The position numbers were made by a program, and so were the translations under genes. A DNA stretch of 64,000 bases from Orientallactaga sibirica (lineage: Eukaryota > Chordata > Mammalia > Rodentia > Dipodidae). This document shows positions 40,656 to 61,206 of the stretch, piece by piece (the first letter of the stretch is position 1; the number at the start of each line of letters is the position of its first letter). The notes beneath the pieces are model-generated. The model ran no database searches. It worked only from the letters and a program-made list of their open reading frames with translations, and was not told the origin of the DNA. The stretch lies in assembly GCA_036365145.1 (NCBI GenBank), contig JAEOAD010000026.1, positions 2,026,501 to 2,090,500 of the forward strand, read 5' to 3'.

Positions 40656-43600
40656 AGGGAGGGAGGGAGGGAGGGAGGGAGGGAGGGAGGGAGGGAGGGA
40701 GGGAGGGAGGAAGGAATCAAGCAAGCAAGCAAGCAAGCTGGAAGTGGTGGCGCACGCCTTTAATCCCAGCACTCGGGAGGCAGAGGTAGGATGATGGCCA
40801 AGAGTTCAAAGGCCACCCTGACTGAGACTACAGAGTGAATTCCAGGTCAGCCTGGGCTAGAGTGAGACCCTACTTCTAAGAAAAAGGAAAAGGAAAAGGA
40901 AAAGGAAAAGGAAAAGGAAAAAAAGGAAAAGGAAGGAAGGAAGGAAGCCTGTTTCCCTACCCAGTGCAGGCCCAAGAGCCCAGAATGCAACTGGGGAGCA
41001 TGTCTGACCAGTGACAAGATTAGGCCCACACTCTGTGAAGGCCTAGGGTCCTAGTCCATTCCCTGGGGTCCTATTCATTACACCCTGGCTCAAAGCCCTC
41101 CCACAAGCTACCAGGCCTATCCAAAGGTCTTCAGGGATGCGCCTTAGTGGACAAAACCTCTCTCCCCCCTTTTGCAGGACAGAATCTGTCCAGTGGCAGT
41201 TCTGGGGCCCTGAGGTCTGTTGTGATAACCCCATTGCCCAGATGAGCCGGTGTCAGAGTGGAGGAGATTTAGAGAATGAGCTTGGCAAGACGATTGTTAA
41301 TTGAGAAACTGGAGAACGTCTTTACCTTCATGGGCTCAAATGTTCCTTCAAGACAGGCCCTTGGCAACTGCATTCTTTTCTTTTCTTTGTTTTTATTTTT
41401 TATTTTTGCCTTTTCAAGGTAGGGTCTAACTCTAGTTCAGGCTGACCTGGAATTCACTATGTCGTCTCCTGGTGGCCTCGAACTCACAGTGATCCTCCTA
41501 CCTCTGCCTCCCGAGTGCTAGGATTAAAGGTGTGTGTCACCATGCCCGGCTGTTTTAAAATATTTTTATTTATTTATTTGCCAGCAGAGATATAGTGAAT
41601 GGGCACACCAGAACCTCCAGATGCTGCAAACAAACTCCACCAGATGCATGTGCCACTTTGTGCTTCTGGTTTTATGTGAGTACTGGGGACTGGAACCCAG
41701 GGTTGCTAGGCTTTGCAGGCAAGCGCCTCAACTGCTGAGCCATTCTTTTCTCTTTCTTTCTTACTTTCTTTTTGGGGGGAGCAGGTTTTGAGGTAGGGTC
41801 TCACTCTAGCTCAGCTCAGGTTGACCTGGAATTCACTCTGTAGTCTCAGGGTGGCCTTGAACTCACAGCACTCTTCCTATCTCTGGGATTAAAGGGGTGT
41901 GCCACCACTCCCAGCTTTTTTTTTTTTTTTTTTTTAGGCATGGTCTCATTCTAGCCCAAGCTGACCTGGAATTCACTATGTACTTTGTAATTGTCTCAGG
42001 GCCTCTAGCCACTCCAGACAAACTCAAAAACTCCACTTTGTGTATCTGGCTTTGTGTGGGTACTGGGGTATCGAACTCAGGTAGTTAGGCTTTACAGACA
42101 AGTGCCTTACCACTAAGCCATCTCTCCAGCCCCCTTTTCTTTTTCTTTCTTTCTTTCTTTCTTTTCTTTTCTTTTCTTTTTCTTTTTCTTTTTCTTTTTC
42201 TTTTTTTTTTTTTTTTTTTTTGGTTTTGCGAGGTAGGGTCTCACTCTGGTCCAGGCTGACCTGGAATTCACTCTGTAGTCTCAGGGTGGCCTCGAACTCA
42301 TGGCGATCCTCCTACCTCTGCCTCCCGAGTGCTGGGATTAAAGGCGTGCACCACCACGCCCGGCTTTCTTTTCTTTTCTTTTCTTCTCTTTTCTTTTCTT
42401 TTCTTTTTTTCTAGGCCAGGCTGACCTGAAATTAAGTATGTAATCTCAGGATGGCACCAAACTCACATTGATCCTCCTACCTCTGCCTCCCTAGTGCTGG
42501 TATTAAAGGCATACGCCACCATGCCTGGCTCTTTTTTTTTCTTCTTAATAGTGAAGCAGACCTCTCTAGACTGAAAGGAACCACATTCTCTAGCCCTCCC
42601 CCCTTTCCATGGGTCCTTGCCAGTTCCCCACAGATCACCCTAGTCCCAAATTACTGTGACATCCAATCTCCTGCTTCCTTCCTGGCTGCCTTCCAGTCCA
42701 GCCCCCATTAGCAGCCAGAACATTATCCTATAAACACAACCTGAGCCTTTCATTGCCGTTTACAGTTGGAAGCCCAGGTCATGGAAATGGTCTCTCCACC
42801 CCTGTATGACTGAACCCTGACAGGAAAGGTGCTGGGTGAATTTTCTCCAACTCTGCAGGTCCTGGCTGCCCACGCCTGAGGGCGTCTGCTAATCCCATTC
42901 TCAGAGAATGGACACTTGAGGACACTTGGCCTTCAGGAGCCCACTGAGGGTTCGGAGCCAGTGCCAAACTAACAATATTCTTTAGTTACAGATTTGTAGA
43001 ATGTGGATCAGTTGCTGGTATTTAAGTTTCAGAAACGCCGGGTACGGTGGCTCACGCCTTTTATCCCAACACTCGGGAGGCAGAGAAGTAGGAGGATCAC
43101 TGTGAGTTCGAGGCCAGCCTGAGACTACATAGTGAATTTCAGATCAGCCTGGGCTAGAGTGAGACCCAACCTCGAAAAACCAAGAAAAAAAAAAAGTTGA
43201 AACATTTAGGGGCTGGGAAAATGTCTTAGTAGCTAAAGGCGCTTGCCTGCAAAGCCTGCCTGCCCGGAGTTTTATTCCTCAGTACGCACATAAAGCCAGA
43301 GGCACAAAGTGGTCAATGTATCTGGAGTTTGTTTGCCATGGCAAGAGGCCCTCGGGCACCCATGCTCTTTCTCTCTTTCTTTCTCTTCCTCTGCAAATAA
43401 ATAAATAAATTTATTTATGTATGTATTATTTATTTGCAAGCATGGAGAGATAGAGAGAAAGACAGACACAGAGAGAATGGGTGTGCCAGGGCCTTCAGCC
43501 ACTGCAAAAGAACTCCAGACGCATGCGCCACCTTGTGCATTTGGCTTTACACGGGTACTGGGGAATGGAACCCAGGTCATTAGGCTTTGCAGGCAAGCAC

Positions 43601-44073
43601 CTTAACAGCAGAGCCATCTCTCCAGCCCTAAAGTATGTTTTTCTTTTTTTCTTCTTCTTCTGGAGGCCCTGGCACGCCAATTCTCTCTCTCTCCCCCCGC
43701 CACCTCTTTTTTCCAGGCCACCCTGAGACTACATAGTGAATTCTAGGTCAGCCTGAGCTAGATTGAGACCCTACCTTGAATAAACAAACAAACAAAAATG
43801 TATTTCTTTATTTGCAAATAGAGAGAGATAGAGAAAAGAGAGACAGAGAATGGGTGTGCCAGAGCTTCCAACAGCTGCAAACTCCAGATACACGTGCCCC
43901 TTGGTGCATCTGGCATCAAAACCCGCTCCTTAAACTTTGCAGGCAAGCACCTTAACTGCTGAGCCATCTCTCCAGCTCCCTATATTCCTTGTGAAAACCC
44001 AGAACCTGTGACTACTACCTGCTCCCAAATGAGTCCTCTGCTGACATCAACTACTCTTGACTGGTTCTAGTTT
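40440..44073. mobile_element. GSTT3-GSTT4 intergenic region
   Basis: Plus B1 40,738-40,880 followed by (GAAAAG)n/(GGAA)n to 40,948; unique 40,950-41,380; minus B1 41,410-41,553; minus B2-like 41,560-41,745; minus B1 41,785-41,920; truncated minus B1 plus B2-like 41,935-42,133; pyrimidine-rich tract 42,135-42,215; minus B1 42,215-42,365; CT-rich 42,366-42,410; minus B1 42,410-42,530; unique 42,545-43,030; plus B1 43,036-43,190; plus B2-like 43,210-43,405; minus B2-like 43,410-43,630; plus B1 fragment 43,712-43,795; minus B2-like 43,800-43,980. No GSTT exon remnant is recognisable here. Confidence 0.8.
40594..40715. repeat. (GAAA)n-(GGGA)n polypurine tract upstream of GSTT3
   Basis: About 120 bp of uninterrupted purines on the plus strand: AAAG/GAAA tetramers switch to about fourteen GGGA units, then (AAGC)n to about 40,738. 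It lies about 400 bp upstream of the GSTT3 ATG. Confidence 0.95.
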
Positions 44074-44079
44074 TTTATT
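44074..44079 (-). promoter_or_regulatory. GSTT4 polyadenylation signal
   Basis: AATAAA on the minus strand about 75 nt past the GSTT4 stop codon. Confidence 0.7.
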
Positions 44080-44153
44080 AGGAAGGGGACAGAGTTGTTT
44101 CTTAGCGTCTGGACTAAGCCAGCCAAGCCCCAAAGAATGAACTGCCTCTGGTG

Positions 44154-55313
<11,160 letters not shown>

Positions 55314-56132
55314 GCTGAGACGCTTGCTGGGATGCCTAGCTGCAGTTGGTTGACTGGTCACGGGCCTGAGCCTGCGTCCCACCCAAGTCCCTGGTTCTAT
55401 GTCCTCTCCAGCCTGAGCCTGGGCCCCAGCCCCCCGCATTCTGGAACTTGTTTTCTTTGGTGTTGTCAGAGGCCAGGCAGCCTGGAATTCTCACACCACC
55501 GAGGATTCTGAGGAGACCTAAGATGATGAGAGAAGGTGAGAGGCTTTGGAAAGGGCTGAGGCAGGCAGGATTGTGTGTGTGTGTGTGTGTGTGTGCATGC
55601 GTGTGTGTTCCTCATGGTTCCACCTCACAGACACGGGTCTGAGAAGGACTCGTGTGTGAACATTTCCAGAGAGATAAAGATTTTATTTTTTTAAATATTT
55701 TATTATTTATTTATTTATTTGAGAGAGAGACATATAGAAATAGGCAGGTAGAGAGAGAGAGAGAATGGGTGTGCCAGGGCCTCCAGCCACTGCAAATGAA
55801 CTCCAGATGCGCGCATCCCCTTGTGCATCTGGCTTACATGGGTCCTGGAGAATCGAGCCTTGAACCGGGGTCCGTAGGCTTCATAGGCAAGCATTTAACT
55901 GCTAAGCCATCTCTCCAGCCCCAAGATTTTATTTTTATTTCTTTATTAAAGACAGAGAAAGGGAGAGAGAGAGAGAGGAAAATGGGTGTGCCAGGGCCTC
56001 TAGCCACTGCAAACGAACTCCAGACACATGTGCCATTGTGTGCGTCTGGCTTATGTGGAACCTGGAGAATTGAACCTGAGTCCTTAGGCTTTGCAGGCAT
56101 GTGCCTTAACTGCTAAGCCATCTCTCCAGCCC

Positions 56133-57010
56133 TAAATTTATTTTTTTATTGACAACTACCCCACTTTCACCTTTGCAACTCTCCCCACCCTTATTTTACT
56201 CAATATCTTCCATGAACTCACTTAGGCCTTTCCACCCCCAGTAATCTGTTCATTTATTTACATATTGTGGTGGTTTGATTCAGGTGTTCCCCCATAAACT
56301 TAGATGTTCTGAATGCTAGGTTCCCAGCTGATGGAGATTTGGGAACTAACACTGGCTGGAGGCAGTGTGCTGTTGGGGGCAGGCTTATGGATATTATAGC
56401 CAGTTTCCCCATGCCAATGTTTGGCGCATTGTCCTGTTCCTGTTGTCCACCTTATGTTGTCCAGGAGGTGATGTCCACCCTCTGCTCATGCCATCGTTCC
56501 CCCTGCCATGGTGGAGCTTCCCCTCGAGCCTGTAAGCCAAAATAAACCTTTTATCCCATAAGCTGCCTCGTGGTTGGGCGATTTCTGCCAGCAATGCGAA
56601 CCTTACTGCAACACATACGTACAATATATGTACATCCACTTAAGTTCTCCCTTTTCCCCTCTACCTTATCGCCCTTTTCTAACTTGCTGTCTTCTGCTAC
56701 TCATTTTTATTACAATGCACACGCAAGTCTACACATTTGTAGCTAGGATCCACAAATGAGAGAGAACATGCAACATCTGGCTTTCTGGACCTGGGTTACC
56801 TCACTTAGTATAATCCTTTCCAGATCCATCTATTTCCCTGCAAATTTTATAATTTCATTTTTCTTTACCGCCAAATAAAACTCCATTGTAGAAATGTACC
56901 ACATCATCCACTCATCAGTTGAGGGACATCTAGGCTGGTTTCATTTCCTAGCTATTGTGAATAGAGTGGCAATAAGCATGGTTGGGCAAGTATCTCTAAG
57001 GCAGTGCAAT
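56133..57010 (-). mobile_element. L1 3' end, interrupted by an LTR
   Basis: Read on the minus strand, 57,010 to 56,614 matches the end of L1 ORF2 and start of its 3' UTR (the conserved block about a locally repeated sample, a snapped CAAC...GGATGA stretch and the AGTGAGGTAACCCAG motif). 56,265-56,133 is the remaining 3' UTR, matching the other L1 ends in the window. A 348-bp LTR sits between the two halves. Confidence 0.75.
56266..56613 (+). mobile_element. MaLR-like solo LTR inside L1
   Basis: 348 bp starting TGTGGTGGTTTGATT and ending GCAACA, with AAAATAAACCTTTTATCCC near its 3' end, as in rodent ORR1-type MaLR LTRs. Flanks CATAT and CATAC are a probable 5-bp target duplication with one mismatch. 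It interrupts the antisense L1. No internal sequence is attached, so it is a solo LTR. Confidence 0.75.
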
Positions 57011-57129
57011 CAGGAGAGAAAAATTAGATATCCATATGTAGAGAAGTTAAAGAGGCTCAGTAAGGACAGAATTTCTTTTTGGAGGCAGGGTTTGTATTTG
57101 ATTTAGTGGGATGCCTCGAATTTGGTTTG

Positions 57130-57651
57130 AGATGGAGACACCCTAGCAGGTCATGGCCAGCTGACGGAACTGTGTGTGTAAAGGTAGTTTTAGGGAGGGG
57201 CTGAACCTCAGACCATTTGCCGTGTCATGTCGTTGGAGAAAGTTATTAAGATCCGTGAGAATGTTGAAATCAAAAGTATCGGGACTCAAAAAAAAAAAAA
57301 AGTATTGGACTCTGAACCGGGTGTGGTGGCGCACGCCTTTAATTAAAGCTCTCGGGAGGCAGAGGTAGGAGGATCGCCACAAGTTCAAGGCCACCCTGAG
57401 AATACATAGTGTATTCCAGGTCAGCCTGGGTTAGAGTAAAACCCGACCTCAAAAAACCAAAAAGAAAAAGAAAAAAAAAAAGTATTGGACTCTGGTTGGT
57501 GGTGGTCATTGTCCAGGGAATACTGTGGCCAAATTTGAACAGAAAGTTGGAGTAATTTGGTGGGTAGGAGTTCATTTAGTCTGGGTTCCTTTAAATTAGT
57601 TCTGAGACATGCTAATAGAGTGTCTTTTGGAATACATAATTTGGAGCCCAT
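57130..57651 (-). mobile_element. Decayed endogenous retroviral gag (matrix) fragment split by a B1
   Basis: On the minus strand a reading frame from the ATG at 57651 begins Met-Gly (a myristoylation-type start) and reaches a WPQY...LDN motif typical of matrix domains of gammaretrovirus-like (ERV1) endogenous elements. A plus-oriented B1 (about 57,314-57,480) with a perfect 14-bp target duplication (AGTATTGGACTCTG) breaks the frame. The matrix similarity resumes beyond it with a DFNIL motif, then ends at a stop near 57,143. No pol, env or flanking LTR pair is seen. It is a non-functional remnant. The family assignment is from memory of such motifs. Confidence 0.55.
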
Positions 57652-58104
57652 TTTGGAGGACAATGGCTGATCCCACCACCAGGGACAGCTCCAAGGCTTA
57701 GGGAGGGTGGTGGGGAGTGACCCAAGAATTAGGAGGGAGGGTCCGCACACTTGTAATTCTTGGGGTGTCTAGTGGAACAATAATTGTGTGGGACTCACGG
57801 AGGGAGCCTCCAATCATCCACGGGCAGCAGAGAGAGTGAGAAACTCCCAGAGTTCCAGGGTCTGAGACAGGGCACCTCCACGGCAGGCCGACAGTGACCT
57901 TGTCCTGAATTTGTGCTGGAATGTGATGAGGATGTAGATGGAAGTGAGACCGTGAGTGGCCTCTCACCTGGAGTTCAACAGTCTGAGTGAGAGGGGAGGG
58001 AGAGAGAGAAGGAAGTGTGATCTGATGGATTACCCAAAGAACTGTTGAGACTCTGCTGAGCTGAGAGAGGGATTTTGGGTTTTTGTTTGTTTGTTTGTTT
58101 TGGT
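57652..58104 (-). mobile_element. Probable ERV leader sequence
   Basis: Sequence immediately 5' of the gag fragment, not SINE-derived, with no open frame of note. By position it may be the retroviral leader, continuing beyond a minus B1 (58,105-58,245) to about 58,527. I could not identify a convincing primer-binding site. Confidence 0.3.
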
Positions 58105-58532
58105 TTTTTCGAGGTAGGGTCTCACTCTAGCTCAGGCTGACCTGGAATTCACTATGTAGTCTCAGGGTGGCCTTGAACTCACGATAATCCTCCTACCTCT
58201 GCCTCTGAGGGCTGGGATTAAAAGCATGCGCCACCACACCCGGCTGAGAGAGGGATTTTGGACATTCAGCAGAGTGTAACCCTGGCCATAATTCCTCAGT
58301 CCCCGCAAATGAGCTGCCAATCTCACGCAATCCGGGGCTCAGGGTGAGAGGAAAAAGAAAAGGAAGAAGCTGCCAGGTATCAAGCTGAGCTTACACAGAA
58401 CACCAATAAAATCGCCTGAACCATGAGAGGTTAAAAAGGATTTACACCACTCATGTAGACAAAGGCTGCAAGAAACGGGAGGTCTCAGGTCACAACTGGT
58501 GCCTGTTTAGTTCAGAAGATAAGCATGGTGGG

Positions 58533-58922
58533 TGTAGCAGACAGCTTCAGGTTCGCTGAGATGAACTTTCAGACCAGGCACAGTTATGGAGGAAGGGATA
58601 TTATTTATTGAAGCTTACAGATGCAGGGGAAGTTCCATAAAGGCAGGAAAAGCAGCCTGCTTTCACAGGGCCAAGCAGAGAGAGAGAAAGCCAACTAGCC
58701 ACCACAGCACACTGAGCAAAACTACAGCCAAAAGGTCACACAGCACACTTCAGGAACTCCTGCTAGGCACATCTGCATATCTTTACAATGGAATCTCAAA
58801 CCCACCATTAACACTTTAAGACCGGCCCCCAGTGATCTTGCCTCTAACAAGGTGATTGCAGATGCAAACTATAACTAATAAAACACTGAATATATTGGGG
58901 GACATATATTCAAACTACCACA
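58533..58922 (-). mobile_element. MaLR-like solo LTR with 5-bp target duplication
   Basis: 390 bp; on the minus strand it starts TGTGGTAGTTTGAATATATG, ends GCTACA and carries AATAAATAA before its 3' end. It is flanked by GTGGG on both sides (58528-58532 and 58923-58927), a 5-bp target duplication. Its start resembles that of the LTR at 56,266 on the opposite strand, so both look like MaLR-class LTRs. Confidence 0.75.
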
Positions 58923-60782
58923 GTGGGAGTCTGTGCTCCTGAAAGAGTGAAACACTGGCAGGGATGTAGAGAGAAAGAGGGAAAAAGATGGAGGAGGCAC
59001 ACTGCCTGGAAGCCCCTGAGGTCTCCAACCAGAGTCACAGCACCAGAAATGTAAGGAAAGTGAGAAAGCAAAACATAGGACTTGGGCTGGAGAGATGGCT
59101 TAGCGGTTAAGGCGCCTGCCTCCTAAGCCTAAGAACGCCGGTTCCAATCTCCAGGTCCCATGTTTAGCCAGATGCAGTGATGCAAGGGCACAATGCCACA
59201 CTTGACAAGGGGGCACATGCATCTGGATTTCGTTCACAGCAGCTGAGAGACTGCTGGCGTGCCCACCTCTGTCTTCCTTACCCTCCCTCTCTCTGTGTCT
59301 CTCCAAAAAAAAAAAAAAAAAAAAAGGACTTGATCTCCGACAGAGACTGTTTATTGAAGCACAGTGAGGGGGCCATAACCTTCCCATAAGATACACATGG
59401 AAGTTTATATAACAATTATAACCCTACTGTTTGCTATTATTGTGACACTTGTTAAACAAATCTTATGTGCCAGGCATAGTGATGGCACATACCTTTTTTT
59501 GGGGGGGTGGGGAGTAGGATCTCACTCTGGCCCAGGCTGACCTGGAATTCACTCTGTAGTCTCAGGGTGGCCTCGAACTCACAGAGATCCTCCTACCTCT
59601 GCCTCCCTGGGCTGAGATTAAAGATATGTGCCATGGGCAGGGCATGGTGGCCATTCCTTTAATTCCAGCCCTCGGGAGGCAGAGGTAGGAGAATCACCAT
59701 AAATTCGAGGCCACCCTTAGACTACATAGTGAATTCCAGGTCAGTCTGGGCTACAGTGAGACCCTGCCTCAAAAAAAAAAAAAAATCTTGAGCTGGAGAG
59801 ATGGCTTAGCGGCCAGGGCGCTTACCTGCAAAGCCCAAGAACCCGTGTCCAACTCCTCATATCTCACGTAAGCCAGACACACAAGGTGACATGCTCAAGG
59901 TCACACAAGAGCACGAGGTGGCACACACATCTGGAGTTCGATTGAAGTGGCTGAAGGCACTGGCATGCCAATTCTCTCTTTCACTTGCTCTTTCTCATAA
60001 AAAAAAAAAATTCTACGGGCTGGAGAGACTGCTGAGCAGTTAAAGGCACTTGCTTACAAAGCCTGTTGAACTAGGCTTTGTACCCAGTACCCACATAAAG
60101 CCAGGTGTTAAAGTGACAACATGTCCAGAATTTGTTTGCAGTGGCAAGGGACTCTGTTTTTTTTTTCTCTCTCTCTCTCTCTCTGTCCATCACAAACAAG
60201 TAAATAAATGAAATATTTGAAAAAAAGGAAAGAAATCTTCCAAGTGTCCTACACTTCAAAGACTGTGCCTTGTGAAACATCACCTGTAGTCTTTAATAGC
60301 TTGCAGTTCTCCCGGGTCATTTATTATTTTATTGCCTTGATAATATTTGTGCATAGATTTGTTCCCTGTGAGATTTCTTTAGTTAACCATCATGTTTACC
60401 AAGACATAATCTTATCCCATAATTATAATAGGATCACATAATAAAATCAATAACTGTTCTTCAAAGCATTCAGAGTCTTTATTTATAGTTAAAACATAGA
60501 TGTGGGCTTGAGAGACGGCTTAGCGGTTAAGGCGTTTGTCTGCAAAGCCAAAGGACCCTGGTTCAATTCCCCAGGACCCACGTAAACCAGATGCACAAGG
60601 GGGTGCACATATCTGGAGTTCGTGTGCAGTGGCTGGAGGCCCTGGCACACTCTTTCTCTCTCTCGCTCTCTTTCAAATAAATAAATAACACAGATGTTTG
60701 TCAGTTTTACATTATTTTATTTTTCTCCTTTTTCAATTTTACATTTATTTGGTGTTCTTCATGTTACTGATTTTTAGATTTG

Positions 60783-60861
<79 letters not shown>
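60783..60861. repeat. (TATGTA)n hexamer microsatellite
   Basis: About 13 perfect copies of the hexamer, alternating purine-pyrimidine, 125 bp beyond the GSTT2 poly(A) signal. The open frames on both strands are artefacts. Confidence 0.97.
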
Positions 60862-60862
<1 letters not shown>

Positions 60863-60985
60863 ATGTCACCTACTGGTTCTGTGTGCTGCAGACCAAGGAC
60901 CTGGTATCCCTCCTGTTCAGAGCTCCTCCCAGGCCAGACAAGGGACAAGACAGGAAGGATGAAGAGTCACGTGACCGGAAGGCTC

Positions 60986-60991
60986 TTTATT
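60986..60991 (-). promoter_or_regulatory. GSTT2 polyadenylation signal
   Basis: AATAAA on the minus strand begins five bases after the GSTT2 TGA. If used, the 3' UTR is only about 25-35 nt. A GT-rich element is present downstream ((TATGTA)n and TG-containing sequence). Confidence 0.65.
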
Positions 60992-60996
60992 GCTGA

Positions 60997-61206
60997 TCAG
61001 GGGATCTTAGTGAGACGAGCCAGCATCATCCGCTGGGCCTCTGGAGGGGGCACCGGGAGTGCTTTTTTGCCAGCCTTGTCCAGGATGGTCAGGATGGCCT
61101 CATGGGCCTCCTGCCACAGCTCAGCACCCACGAAAGCCTCCATCCGCTCGCGCCACGCTGCCAGTCGTGGATGTCTCTTAAACAAGTCGGAGCCCGTAGC
61201 CACAGG
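60997..61206 (-). CDS. GSTT2: GSTT2 exon 5 (coding part)
   Basis: 210 nt, acceptor GTCCACAG. Encodes [20 protein letters not shown] through [11 protein letters not shown] at 60999-60997. The C-terminal extension with VPPPEA is specific to GSTT2. Confidence 0.96.
   Translation of the reverse strand, partial: PVATGSDLFKRHPRLAAWRERMEAFVGAELWQEAHEAILTILDKAGKKALPVPPPEAQRMMLARLTKIP

Larger units (their letters stand above)
55314..60985. mobile_element. GSTT4-GSTT2 intergenic region: SINEs, L1, LTRs, ERV fragment
   Basis: 55,314-55,570 is unique 5' flank of GSTT4; (TG)n 55,574-55,610. Minus B2-like 55,690-55,922 and 55,925-56,132. L1, LTR and ERV pieces at 56.13-58.92 kb are entered separately. 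Minus B1 58,105-58,245 and plus B1 57,314-57,480 are inserted in the ERV area. Plus B2-like 59,087-59,325; minus B1 59,500-59,635; plus B1 59,637-59,785; plus B2-like 59,788-60,010, 60,015-60,220 and 60,503-60,690. 58,925-59,085, 59,340-59,460 and 60,222-60,500 are A+T-rich unique sequence with nothing seen. Confidence 0.8.

Noticed and set aside
40440..44073. Relic exons of GSTT1
   Set aside because: Looked for MGLELYLDL-, HWYPQDL- and [13 protein letters not shown] codings on both strands and saw none; only SINEs and short unique DNA.
58321..58345. Possible retroviral primer-binding site (CCGGGGCTC-like) upstream of the ERV fragment
   Set aside because: It does not begin with TGG in the required orientation and matches no tRNA 3' end I can recall.
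60698..60996. Repetitive Cys-Ile, Met-Tyr and His-Ile frames
   Set aside because: Translation of a (TATGTA)n microsatellite on both strands.
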